Assembly (NCBI RefSeq): GCF_000275865.1
Contig: NZ_CM001555.1
Location: forward strand, 1,395,730 to 1,452,998
Direction: 5' to 3'
From: Methanofollis liminatans DSM 4140
GTDB lineage: Archaea; Halobacteriota; Methanomicrobia; Methanomicrobiales; Methanofollaceae
Length of the DNA: 57,269 bases
A program made the position numbers and the translations under genes. This document shows, piece by piece, positions 7,660 to 15,312 of this stretch. Below the pieces are notes generated by a model. That model made no database searches and was not told where the DNA came from. It saw only the letters and a program-made list of their open reading frames with translations. Within the stretch, counting starts at the first letter, position 1, and every line of letters begins with the position of its first letter.

Positions 7660-8892
7660 GTGACGCACTACGATCTGATCATCATCGGGGGCGGGCCGGC
7701 CGGGCTGTTCGCCGCCGCACGCGCCGGCGCAGGGGGGGCGCGGGTGCTCGTCCTCGAAAAAATGGCAGAGCCCGGGAGAAAACTGCTCATCACCGGGTCG
7801 GGCCAGTGCAACCTCACCCATGCCGGAGATATGCCCGGATTTTTCGGCCATTACGGGAAAGGGGGATCGTTCCTGAAGCCGGCGCTCAGGCATTTCACCA
7901 ATACCGATCTCGTCTCCTCTTTCACCGCTCTGGGCGTCCCGCTCAAGAGCGGGGAGGACGAAAAGATCTTCCCGGTCTCACGGAAGGCCCAGGATATTCT
8001 CGACGCCCTCCTCGCCGATTGCAGGAAGCACGGCGTCGCCATCAGGTGCGGGGAGGCGGTCAGGGGGGTCGAACGATCCGGCGACGGCTTCTGCGTGACG
8101 ACGGCCGCGGGCGAGTATCGTTCGACGTTCCTCCTCATCGCCACCGGCGGGGCGTCGTATCCGTCCACCGGGTCCGCGGGCGACGGCTACGCCTTTGCAC
8201 GGGCTCTCGGCCACACGATCGCCGCCACCGCCCCGGCCCTCACCCCGGTGACGATCCGGGACTACCCCTTTTCCGACCTCGCCGGGATCTCGCTCCAGAA
8301 CTGCACCGTCTCGCTCTTTCGTGAGGGGAAAAAAGTAGACGGGTTTTGCGGGGACCTGCTCCTCACCCACAACGGGCTCTCCGGACCGGTGATCCTGAAC
8401 GCTTCCCGCTTTATCCTCCCGGGCGACGAGGTGCGGGTATCGTTCCTGCCCGAAGAACAGAGAGACGACCTTGTACAGACGCTGACCGGGTGCGGGGCGA
8501 CGCGGGTCAACACCGCCCTCTCGACCTTTCACCTCCCTGAAAGGCTCCAGAAGCGCCTGGTCGATCGTGCCGGGATCCCGCCCGAGGCGACCTGCGCCCA
8601 CCTCACCAGGGCGTCGCGGAACCGGCTTGTCCAGATCTTCACCGGCCACCAGATGACGGTCGAGGCCCTGGGGGGCTACCGCATCGCCATGGTCACCAGG
8701 GGCGGGGTGGCGCTCGACGAGGTCAACGGGAAGACGATGGGCTCCAGGATCGCGGACGGGCTGTTCTTTGCCGGCGAGGTCCTGGACATCGACGGCGACA
8801 CCGGGGGCTACAACCTCCAGGCGGCCTTCTCCACGGCGGCACTGGCAGCCGACGCCGTCCTCAAGCGGCTGAAGAGCGCCGGCTCTTCCTGA
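7660..8892 (+). CDS. FAD-dependent oxidoreductase of the HI0933/YhiN (BaiN-like) family
   Basis: The 410-residue protein opens with the dinucleotide-binding motif IIIGGGPAGLFAAA and has the family-specific PGRKLLITGSGQCNLTH after it, plus a C-terminal GLFFAGEVLDIDGDTGGYNLQAAFSTA that closes the FAD site. Members bind FAD tightly; a few reduce bile-acid or other enones, but most have no assigned reaction. It begins with GTG at 7660 after AGAGGAAG. It appears to be a single-gene transcript, divergent from the SagB-like gene. Confidence 0.9.
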   Translation: MTHYDLIIIGGGPAGLFAAARAGAGGARVLVLEKMAEPGRKLLITGSGQCNLTHAGDMPGFFGHYGKGGSFLKPALRHFTNTDLVSSFTALGVPLKSGEDEKIFPVSRKAQDILDALLADCRKHGVAIRCGEAVRGVERSGDGFCVTTAAGEYRSTFLLIATGGASYPSTGSAGDGYAFARALGHTIAATAPALTPVTIRDYPFSDLAGISLQNCTVSLFREGKKVDGFCGDLLLTHNGLSGPVILNASRFILPGDEVRVSFLPEEQRDDLVQTLTGCGATRVNTALSTFHLPERLQKRLVDRAGIPPEATCAHLTRASRNRLVQIFTGHQMTVEALGGYRIAMVTRGGVALDEVNGKTMGSRIADGLFFAGEVLDIDGDTGGYNLQAAFSTAALAADAVLKRLKSAGSS

Positions 8893-8988
8893 CCAGTCGG
8901 TATTATGTATCTTCTCTTCCAATTGCCGTAGTATCAGCCCTCCCGGTCCCGTTTGCAGAGGCGGGCAGGACTTCCCGGTGAGTCGAAG

Positions 8989-10272
8989 ATGTTTGAGAGA
9001 GTTCTTTGTGCAACTGATTTTTCCCGGTCTTCAGAGGTGACGGCGGCGCTCATCCCCCAGATCCCGACGGTAAAGGAGGTGGTCCTCACCCATGTGATCG
9101 ATCCCGCCGACACCTCGTATCTTGGATGGATCGCCGGTCGATCCCCGGTATTGCCGAAAGAGGCCGCAGAGGCTGCATTCACGCAGGAAAAGAGGGTGCT
9201 GCTCGGTGCCGGTCTCGCCGTGACCGAGCGCATCGCCGTTGCAGAGGAGGGGAACATCACCGGGGCCATTCTGGCCGTTGCGCAGGAGGTCAGGCCTTCC
9301 CTGATCGTGATGGGGGCGCGTGGCCGCAATATCATCAGCGATTTTTTCCTCGGCAGCGTCTCGTCAGGGGTGCTGGAGCGGGCGCGGACCCACATGCTCA
9401 TCACCCATGCCAGGGTTTCCGGCGATACGAAGGAGAGGACACTCTTCTCCCGGGTGCTCTGCCCGGTCGATTTCTCAAAGCCCTCCCTCCAGGTCGTATC
9501 GATGCTGCGCCGCCTCAGGGTCCCTGAGGTGATCCTCGTCCACGTGGTCACCGGCGACGGGGAGACCGACATAAAAATCCAGGATGCAAAAACCCGGCTC
9601 TCGGCACTCCAGAAGAAACTCGAGGGCCCGGGGGTGCGTGTCGAGACCCTGGTCGCCGGGGGAGCGGCGGTCGACGAGATCTGCACGGCTGCGGAAGAGA
9701 CCGGGGCCACCCTGATCATGCTGCCGCGCCTTGGCCGGACCGACTACATCACAAACACCCCCATCGGGAGCACGGCCGCAGGGGTGGCGAAACAAGCGCG
9801 CCGCCCGGTCTGCATCATCTTCCCGGCCCTGGACCTGGAGATCGCGGTGCGGGAACTCAGAAAAGAGGAGTTCACCCTCGCGGAGGAGGTCTGGGTCCAC
9901 TACCACCAGCAGACGGCCGACCCGGCGACCGACCGGATCTTCGGCGTCTTCGTGGAGGGCAGCCTGGTCTCGGTGGCGCGCTGCCGGGCCCACCCCGACG
10001 GCCTGGAGGTGGACGGTGTCTTCACCCCGACCGAGTACCGCGGCCGGGGCTATGCGAAGCGGACGGTCGACGCCCTCGTCGCGGCCTGCGGGAACGAGAC
10101 CCTCTACATGCACTCCACCCTCGAACTGGTGGGGTTCTACGGTTCGTTCGGTTTCGTCTCGATCCCCGAGAACGACCTCCCGCCGACGATCCGGGCGCGT
10201 TTCAACTTTGCGATGGGCGACATGGAGAGCGCAAACGTGCAGCCGATGATGCGGCCGGGGAAGACTCCATAA
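8989..10272 (+). CDS. Tandem universal stress protein with C-terminal GNAT acetyltransferase
   Basis: Three domains can be seen in 427 residues. Residues 1-145 and about 155-285 are two UspA domains; the first keeps the nucleotide-loop pattern GARGRNIISDFFLGSVSSGV, the second a weaker version (PRLGRTDYITNTPIGSTAAGV). Residues 285-420 form a GNAT fold with the acetyl-CoA loop YRGRGYAKRTVDAL. The combination suggests protein or small-molecule acetylation controlled by nucleotide binding, but the target is unknown. ATG at 8989 is chosen because GGTGAG lies six bases before it. Confidence 0.88.
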   Translation: MFERVLCATDFSRSSEVTAALIPQIPTVKEVVLTHVIDPADTSYLGWIAGRSPVLPKEAAEAAFTQEKRVLLGAGLAVTERIAVAEEGNITGAILAVAQEVRPSLIVMGARGRNIISDFFLGSVSSGVLERARTHMLITHARVSGDTKERTLFSRVLCPVDFSKPSLQVVSMLRRLRVPEVILVHVVTGDGETDIKIQDAKTRLSALQKKLEGPGVRVETLVAGGAAVDEICTAAEETGATLIMLPRLGRTDYITNTPIGSTAAGVAKQARRPVCIIFPALDLEIAVRELRKEEFTLAEEVWVHYHQQTADPATDRIFGVFVEGSLVSVARCRAHPDGLEVDGVFTPTEYRGRGYAKRTVDALVAACGNETLYMHSTLELVGFYGSFGFVSIPENDLPPTIRARFNFAMGDMESANVQPMMRPGKTP

Positions 10273-10306
10273 AGGATCAGGTGCAGGGAGGGTATGGTGA
10301 TCCAGA

Positions 10307-10783
10307 ATGGCGGTTGACGTGGGCGATCAGGCCCCGGAGATCTGTCTCCCTGACATGGACGGAAACGAGGTCTGCCTCGCGGATGCGCGGGGATCGTTTG
10401 TCGTCCTCTATTTCTACCCGAAGGACAATTCGAGCAGTTGCACGATCGAGGCGAAGGATTTCACCGCGGAGGCGGCGGCGTTCGCCGGGGAAGGGGCGCG
10501 GGTGATCGGGATCAGCCCGGACTCGACCGAGAGTCACCGGCGGTTTTCCGAGAAGCAGGCGCTCGACCTGACCCTGCTCTCCGACCCCGATCGCCTGAGC
10601 ATGGAGGCCTTCGGGGTCTGGGTAAAAAAACGGATGTACGGGAAGGAGTACATGGGGGTCGAGCGGAGCACTTTCATCATCGATCCCGAGGGACGGATCG
10701 CCGCCGCCTGGCGTGCGGTGAAGGTGAAGGGGCATGCGGCGGCGGTGCTCGACCGCCTGCGGGAGTTGAAGGGGGCGGCGTAG
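10307..10783 (+). CDS. bcp: Peroxiredoxin of the BCP/PrxQ family
   Basis: A 158-residue thioredoxin-fold peroxidase. The peroxidatic cysteine is Cys45 in PKDNSSSCTIEAKDF. In classical BCP the resolving cysteine lies five residues later; here that position is Lys50, so no PrxQ-type intrahelix disulfide can form. Cys13 and Cys23 remain as possible partners, otherwise the enzyme works as a 1-Cys peroxiredoxin. It should reduce peroxides in the cytoplasm, which fits a strictly anaerobic methanogen. GGTGATC precedes the ATG by about six bases. It follows the USP-GNAT gene by 34 bp on the same strand. Confidence 0.9.
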   Translation: MAVDVGDQAPEICLPDMDGNEVCLADARGSFVVLYFYPKDNSSSCTIEAKDFTAEAAAFAGEGARVIGISPDSTESHRRFSEKQALDLTLLSDPDRLSMEAFGVWVKKRMYGKEYMGVERSTFIIDPEGRIAAAWRAVKVKGHAAAVLDRLRELKGAA

Positions 10784-10790
10784 CCCCCGT

Positions 10791-11474
10791 TCAGCCGTGG
10801 TAGTCCCGGCGCGATCTCTCGATGGTGCCGAGGCGCTCGATCCGCCGGTCGGCGTCCCTTCCGTGGAGGGAACGGGCGCCGGTGTCCTGCCGGGCCGGGC
10901 AGAAGGGGCAGAGCGAGAAGGGGATGTCGTCGCTTTTGTCCCTGACCGGGCAGTAATAAGAATCTCCTTCCCGGTAGACCGCGAGGCCGCCGGGGAAAGG
11001 GGTGCCCACCGGGTGGGCCGGTTCTTCCAGGACGTACATCGTGAAGGCCGCAAGGAGGTACTTCAGGAAATAGAGTTCGAGGGGGTTTTCGGCCTGCGCA
11101 CGCCTCCGGCAGGCCTCCTGCACCATGGCGGCGTATGCCCCGAGGGAGGGGCGGACCGGGCCGTCTTCGAGGGCGGGATCGTCCGTGCAGAGGAGCATGA
11201 GGGCGTGATACGACCCGAAGATGGAGGCGTGGATCCGCGGGAGAAGGAGGCGGCGGTAGGCCGGGTCGAGGTCCCGCGTCTTCTCCTCGAAGTTCTTCAT
11301 CATCGCTTCAAGGTCGGTGACCGAGAACCGGGCCGCTGCATCTGAGATCGCACCGAGGAGTTCGAGTTTTGTCTGCGCCTTCCCGATGGCGGCGGAGATC
11401 TCCTCCGCCTCCGCAAGAGAGAGGCGGGCGCCCCCGCGCTGGCGGCCCGCGGGCGCCAGGATCTCCTCCCACAT
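10791..11474 (-). CDS. DUF2115 (UPF0305) family protein
   Basis: This 227-residue protein matches what I know of the methanogen-specific DUF2115 family: a mostly helical N-terminal part and a C-terminal cysteine motif, YYCPVRDKSDDIPFSLCPFCPA, which could bind a metal. No function is established for the family. The ATG at 11474 gives the usual length; frames further upstream look non-coding. It converges with the peroxiredoxin gene, with only seven bases between the two stops. Confidence 0.75.
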   Translation of the reverse strand: MWEEILAPAGRQRGGARLSLAEAEEISAAIGKAQTKLELLGAISDAAARFSVTDLEAMMKNFEEKTRDLDPAYRRLLLPRIHASIFGSYHALMLLCTDDPALEDGPVRPSLGAYAAMVQEACRRRAQAENPLELYFLKYLLAAFTMYVLEEPAHPVGTPFPGGLAVYREGDSYYCPVRDKSDDIPFSLCPFCPARQDTGARSLHGRDADRRIERLGTIERSRRDYHG

Positions 11475-11604
11475 CGCCGGCCCCGGTGAGGCGATGGGAG
11501 CGTGCGAGGAGGGTATTCGTTTCTTTCCTGTGCGGTCAGAGAACCATGCAGAGAGCCTGAAGGTCACGAAAAAGAGGTCGGCGCCGGAGCGGATAATGGT
11601 GGTG

Positions 11605-11970
11605 TCACTCCCCGGATGACACCGCACCCTCGCCGGCGTCCCGAAACGCCCTGGTCACCCCGCCGGGGCCGAGTTTTATCCCGCCGAAGATCCGGGAGAC
11701 GACGAGGGCGTGGCGGTCGAGGGCGTGTTTATCAAGGACGGCGAGGAGCGCCCGCCCCGGGGTGCCGACCTCGCCGTCGTTCCGGGAGAGTTCGACCGTC
11801 CCCGACGGGGCGCCGAACCTGAGGGCGGTGCAGTGGTGCGCCGCCTTCCGGTAGCGCTCCCGGTGGAGGGCGAGGATCCCGGCGAGGTCGTCCGGGGAGT
11901 CGATCGCATACAGGTGGGCATAAAACCTGGACTTCTTCACCTCCAGTTTGACGGCGGCGAGTTCCTGCAT
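11605..11970 (-). CDS. IMPACT/YigZ-type UPF0029 domain protein
   Basis: The 121-residue protein carries the UPF0029 fold: KKSRFYAHLYAIDSPDDL at the N terminus, AHHCTALRFG, then NDGEVGTPGRALLAVL and the signature FGGIKLGPGGVTRAF. YigZ proteins have about 200 residues with a second DUF1949 domain; here only the first domain is present, as in several archaea. The family is linked to translation control (eukaryotic IMPACT), but the archaeal role is unknown. ATG at 11970. It is divergent from the cupredoxin gene at 12055. Confidence 0.85.
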   Translation of the reverse strand: MQELAAVKLEVKKSRFYAHLYAIDSPDDLAGILALHRERYRKAAHHCTALRFGAPSGTVELSRNDGEVGTPGRALLAVLDKHALDRHALVVSRIFGGIKLGPGGVTRAFRDAGEGAVSSGE

Positions 11971-12054
11971 GCGATCCTCTTCGGTGCCCGGAGAGAAAGA
12001 ACCCCCGGCGCACCGCGGGGATAGGGTTAAGTCTCGAAACGCTCTCAGGGCATC

Positions 12055-12540
12055 ATGCACGCACACCAGAGCACACTCATCATCCTTATCGCCCTGCTCG
12101 CCTGCATCGCCGGATGCACGGGCGATCAGGAGACGCCGGCGCCGACAGAGACCGTGACCCTGCCGACAGAAACCGTGACCATGCCGACAGAGACCACGAC
12201 CATGCCGACAGAGACCACGACCATGCCGACAGAGACCATGACCCTGCCGCCCGATGCCGTCGAGATCACCGCCGAGAACTTCGCCTTCGACCGCCAGGAG
12301 ATCGCGGTCCCGGCAGGTTCGACGGTCGTGATCCGGTTCGAGAACCGCGACGCCGGGATCGGCCACAACGTCGCCGTCTACGAGACCGATGCCGCCGAAA
12401 ACGCCATCTTCAGGGGCGACATCATCACCGGACCGGCCGAGACCGTCTACACCTTCACCGCCCCGGAGACGCCGGGCACCTACGTCTTTCTCTGCGACCC
12501 GCACCCGGTCCAGATGAGAGGGGCGTTCGTCGTGACCTGA
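12055..12540 (+). CDS. Cupredoxin (blue copper) lipoprotein
   Basis: The signal peptide ends in a lipobox at Cys21 (CIAGC). Residues 30-65 are a threonine-rich linker of five PTETxTx heptads. Residues 67-161 form a plastocyanin-like domain with a complete type 1 copper site: His104 (GHNVAVY), Cys147, His150 and Met154 (CDPHPVQM). It should be an electron carrier held outside the cell by its lipid anchor, with the linker acting as a flexible and perhaps glycosylated stalk. The next gene starts two bases after its stop, so the two are cotranscribed. Confidence 0.9.
   Translation: MHAHQSTLIILIALLACIAGCTGDQETPAPTETVTLPTETVTMPTETTTMPTETTTMPTETMTLPPDAVEITAENFAFDRQEIAVPAGSTVVIRFENRDAGIGHNVAVYETDAAENAIFRGDIITGPAETVYTFTAPETPGTYVFLCDPHPVQMRGAFVVT
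12142..12246. repeat. Five 21-bp tandem repeats inside the cupredoxin gene
   Basis: Five in-frame copies of a 21-bp unit (CCGACAGAGACC plus a variable nine bases) encode PTETVTL, PTETVTM, PTETTTM, PTETTTM and PTETMTL. Adjacent copies are nearly identical at the DNA level, so copy number could change by slippage and alter the length of the protein's stalk. Confidence 0.95.
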
Positions 12541-12542
12541 CG

Positions 12543-13487
12543 ATGACCCGCCCGTCCTATCTCGGTCTGCTGGAGAGCGGCGACCTCACCCGGCGGGCCG
12601 ACGAGGCCCGGGCCGTTCTTTCGGCCTGCACCCTCTGCCCGCGCCGGTGCGGCGTCGACCGGCTTGCCGGGGAGAGCGGGTGGTGCCAGAGCGGACGGCT
12701 TCCGCGGGTCGCCAGCTCCGGCCCGCACTTCGGCGAGGAGCCCGAACTCGTCGGGAGAGGCGGGTCCGGGACGATCTTTTTTTCAAACTGCACGATGCGG
12801 TGCGAGTTCTGCCAGAATTATTCCATCAGCCAGTGCGGCGAGGGCGAGGAGATCGCGTGCGCCGACCTCGCCCTGATCATGCTCGGCCTCCAGGAGGCGG
12901 GGTGCCACAACATCAACCTGGTCTCGCCCACGCACTATGTCCCCCAGATCCTCCGCGCCCTCGTCACCGCCGCCGCATGGGGCCTCACCATCCCGCTCGT
13001 CTACAACACCGGCGGCTACGACCGGGCCGAGACGATCGCCCTCCTGGACGGGATCGTGGACATCTACATGCCGGACGCGAAGTACGGCGACGATGCGACG
13101 GCGCTGGCCCTCTCCCACGCCCCGGAGTACACGCGGTACATGAAAGAGTCGATCCGGGAGATGCACCGGCAGGTCGGCGACCTCGCGGTGGAGGACGGCG
13201 TCGCCGTCCGGGGGCTGATCGTCAGGCACCTCGTCCTCCCCTGCGGCCTCGCCGGAAGCCGGGAGGTCTTCGGGTTCATCGCCGACGAGATCTCCCGCGA
13301 CACCTACGTGAACGTCATGGACCAGTATTATCCGGCCTGGCACGCCGCCGGGCGAACGGCAGAACTCCCGTCCTGCCTGCACCGCCGGCTTTCCCCGGCG
13401 GAATACGCCGGAGCCCTGGAGGAGGCCGCTGCCGCCGGGCTGCACCGCGGCTTCACGCCGCCGCCAGGCCGACGGGCAGGTTTATGA
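12543..13487 (+). CDS. PflX-like radical SAM protein (COG1313 type)
   Basis: The 314-residue protein has the radical SAM cluster motif CTMRCEFC (Cys83, Cys87, Cys90), preceded by a family-typical cysteine group at residues 29-48 (CTLCPRRC and GWC) that may bind a second iron-sulfur cluster or zinc. It is related to pyruvate formate-lyase activating enzymes but no glycyl radical partner is encoded in the window. COG1313 proteins are common in methanogens and have no proven substrate. The start lies just after the cupredoxin stop. Confidence 0.88.
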   Translation: MTRPSYLGLLESGDLTRRADEARAVLSACTLCPRRCGVDRLAGESGWCQSGRLPRVASSGPHFGEEPELVGRGGSGTIFFSNCTMRCEFCQNYSISQCGEGEEIACADLALIMLGLQEAGCHNINLVSPTHYVPQILRALVTAAAWGLTIPLVYNTGGYDRAETIALLDGIVDIYMPDAKYGDDATALALSHAPEYTRYMKESIREMHRQVGDLAVEDGVAVRGLIVRHLVLPCGLAGSREVFGFIADEISRDTYVNVMDQYYPAWHAAGRTAELPSCLHRRLSPAEYAGALEEAAAAGLHRGFTPPPGRRAGL

Positions 13488-13514
13488 GGGGAGGGGGATA
13501 TTCAGGTGTGCCCT

Positions 13515-13625
13515 ATGACCGAAACCGATCTGTTTAAGACGATCAGGGCGCATGTCTGCCAGTGCGCCTATGACCTGCACCTGGCGCCGGACGTCGAGGC
13601 GATGGCGGCGCGGGGGTGGGTCTGA
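13515..13625 (+). CDS. Possible 36-residue small protein upstream of cutA
   Basis: An ATG at 13515 is preceded by AGGTG with six bases spacing and opens a 36-residue frame starting MTETDLFKTIRAHVCQCAYD. Its TGA ends exactly one base before the cutA ATG, so the two would be translationally coupled. The CxC pair could bind a metal, which would suit a neighbour of CutA. No homologue is recognised; coding status rests on the Shine-Dalgarno sequence and the exact abutment. Confidence 0.5.
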   Translation: MTETDLFKTIRAHVCQCAYDLHLAPDVEAMAARGWV

Positions 13626-13955
13626 ATGGAGACCGATGTGGTGGTCGTGCTCTGTACCGCCCCGCCCGGCGACGCCGAACGGATCGCCGATCTCGTCATC
13701 GGGAAGAGGCAGGCGGCGTGCGTGAACATCATGGGCGTGGGATCGGTGTACAGGTGGGAAGGAAAGATCCAGCGGGAGCGCGAGGAGTTGATGATCATCA
13801 AGACCGACCGGGAGCACCTCGACGCCCTGATGGAGACGATCGCCGGGGCGCACCCCTACGAGGTGCCCGAGATCCTCGCCCTCCCGGTCGCCGCCGGCAA
13901 CCCGGACTACCTCGCCTGGGTCAAAGAGTCGGTGCAGGGGCACCCCTCGCCCTGA
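13626..13955 (+). CDS. cutA: CutA1 divalent-ion tolerance protein
   Basis: A 109-residue protein with the CutA signature: TAPPGDAERIADLVIGKRQAACVNI, then YRWEGKIQREREELMIIKT and HPYEVPEILALPV. CutA1 forms a very stable trimer, has been tied to copper tolerance in bacteria, and binds divalent metals; its exact role is unsettled. GGGTGGG lies before the start. It is cotranscribed with the small frame upstream and perhaps with the acetyltransferase 39 bp downstream. Confidence 0.93.
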   Translation: METDVVVVLCTAPPGDAERIADLVIGKRQAACVNIMGVGSVYRWEGKIQREREELMIIKTDREHLDALMETIAGAHPYEVPEILALPVAAGNPDYLAWVKESVQGHPSP

Positions 13956-13994
13956 CCGGAGGGTTTTCCACCTCCGCGGGCGAACGATCTCTCG

Positions 13995-14447
13995 ATGGCG
14001 ACGGTGATCAGGCCGTACCGGGACGATGACTTTGAAACGGTCATGGCGATCGAGCGCGGCGAAGACGGGTCCGACTACCAGTCGGCGGTCTTTGTCAGGC
14101 AGGCGGGAGTGCTCTTCCCGCAGACCTTTTTTGTCCTGGAGCACGAGGGGACGGCCGCGGGGTTCACCGTCGGCGGGGGCGTGCAGGGGGACGGGGGGCG
14201 TGCGTGGGTGCTCCGCCTGAAGGTGAGGGCGGACCTGCGCGGGCGGGGTTTCGGCCGGCTCCTCCTCTCCTGCCTCCTCGACGCCCTGCATGACCGCGGG
14301 GTCGCAGAGGTTCTCCTGAGCGTCTCGCCGCAGAATCTCCCGGCGGTCAGGCTCTACGAGAGCAGCGGGTTTGGTGTGGCCGTAAAAGAGGAGGGCTATT
14401 TCGGCGAGGGTGAGGACCGCCTGCTCATGCGCCTTCCCCCGGGCTAG
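13995..14447 (+). CDS. GNAT family N-acetyltransferase
   Basis: A single GNAT domain of 150 residues: IRPYRDDDFETVMAIERG at the N terminus, LRLKVRADLRGRGFGRLLL for acetyl-CoA binding and SPQNLPAVRLYESSGF typical of RimI-like enzymes. The substrate, perhaps a protein N terminus, cannot be assigned. It converges with the small gene at 14457-14657, the stops being about ten bases apart. Confidence 0.9.
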   Translation: MATVIRPYRDDDFETVMAIERGEDGSDYQSAVFVRQAGVLFPQTFFVLEHEGTAAGFTVGGGVQGDGGRAWVLRLKVRADLRGRGFGRLLLSCLLDALHDRGVAEVLLSVSPQNLPAVRLYESSGFGVAVKEEGYFGEGEDRLLMRLPPG

Positions 14448-14456
14448 ACGACACCC

Positions 14457-14657
14457 TCAGTAACGCGGCCCGGCGAGCGCCTCCAGTTCCTCCCTGATCA
14501 CGCGCCTGAGGGTCTCCTCGAGATCATGCTGTTTCTCCTTTTTTTTCGCCGCCTCAAGAGCGGCATGCATGGCCCTGATCCCCTGCGAAAGGTTCGGACC
14601 ATATTCAAGGGCCAGAGCATACGCTTCTTCGTCAATGCGGACGACTTTCGAGGGCAT
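14457..14657 (-). CDS. Small RHH-like DNA-binding protein
   Basis: A 66-residue protein starting MPSKVVRIDEEAYALALEYG and continuing NLSQGIRAMHAALEAAKKKE. The short N-terminal strand with alternating residues followed by two helices is the pattern of ribbon-helix-helix (CopG/antitoxin-like) proteins; the tail is a charged helix. No toxin gene is adjacent. The start codon is directly flanked upstream by a set of GTTACA boxes (14658-14735), which suggests autoregulation. The fold assignment is by eye. Confidence 0.6.
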   Translation of the reverse strand: MPSKVVRIDEEAYALALEYGPNLSQGIRAMHAALEAAKKKEKQHDLEETLRRVIREELEALAGPRY

Positions 14658-14735
14658 GTTACAGTATGCAACAGGCGTGCGGATAAACGTTACATTTTGT
14701 TACACCGGGCGGGGGCGGGCGTTACATCCCGTAAC
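14658..14735. promoter_or_regulatory. Array of GTTACA boxes upstream of the RHH-like gene
   Basis: GTTACA occurs at 14658, 14689, 14699 and 14721, and a reversed copy (GTAAC) at 14731. The last two form the inverted repeat GTTACATCCCGTAAC. Steps between boxes are 31, 10 and 22 bases, close to whole helical turns, so a bound protein would sit on one face of the DNA. Position directly before the gene start suggests an operator of that gene. Confidence 0.6.
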
Positions 14736-15312
14736 ATGGGGGGGGGGTCGGCACCGGGAGATCTCACAGGATCAGCGACTCTGTCAAACCCCGGATAATA
14801 CAACGATCTCCATAACCTCACGAAGGCGACCGGGGCGATCCGCCGCGAGTGCATCGATCCGTTTTTCAAGGCCTTCCAGAGAAATGAGGAGTGCACAGAC
14901 TGAACCGAGAATATCTGGTGTAATTCAGCCAGAAGAATACGCGTTCGGCTCCGTTGAAATTGTATTCTGGCGTGCTTGCGCCGGAGGACTGCTGCCCCCG
15001 GACCCCCGCCCGGGATAGGTGGTGATACGGCACGCTCCCTCCCCGGATGTCCTGGTCGCTCTTCCCGGGGCATGCGCCCGCCACCCGACATTACTCATGC
15101 GCATAATAGCCCATTCCAATTCTTGTTTCATGATAGAGTGACTTAATCATTATTGTTATTAAAGAAAAATTCTTATAGTTCCTTTTTGGTCAAGGTTACC
15201 TCATATAGGAGAAACGCCCACCTGCTCCTGTAAGGTGTATGAGCGTGGCAAAAACGAGAAACCTGAAAAACACACGAGCGCAGATGACGATATGGCCGGA
15301 GGGGCGGGGGTG
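14736..15312. other. Intergenic stretch with possible gene remnant and promoter
   Basis: No convincing gene. On the minus strand 14784-14924 reads ITPDILGSVC and ends VVLSGV with good residue content but no ATG/GTG/TTG start, so it may be the tail of a decayed gene. Around 14990-15010 the segment CCCCCGGACCCCCGC matches a piece of the dispersed repeat. From 15130 the sequence becomes AT-rich with a TATA-like TTCTTATAGTT near 15170, a likely promoter for the next gene. A short frame begins at ATG 15239 (MSVAKTRNLKNTRAQM) and ends at 15313, overlapping the next start codon; it could be a leader peptide. Confidence 0.4.

Noticed and set aside
12114-12542. N-terminal extension of the radical SAM gene into the cupredoxin gene
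   Set aside because: The extension is an out-of-frame reading of the 21-bp repeat (DRDHDHADRD pattern). The ATG at 12543 gives the family length.
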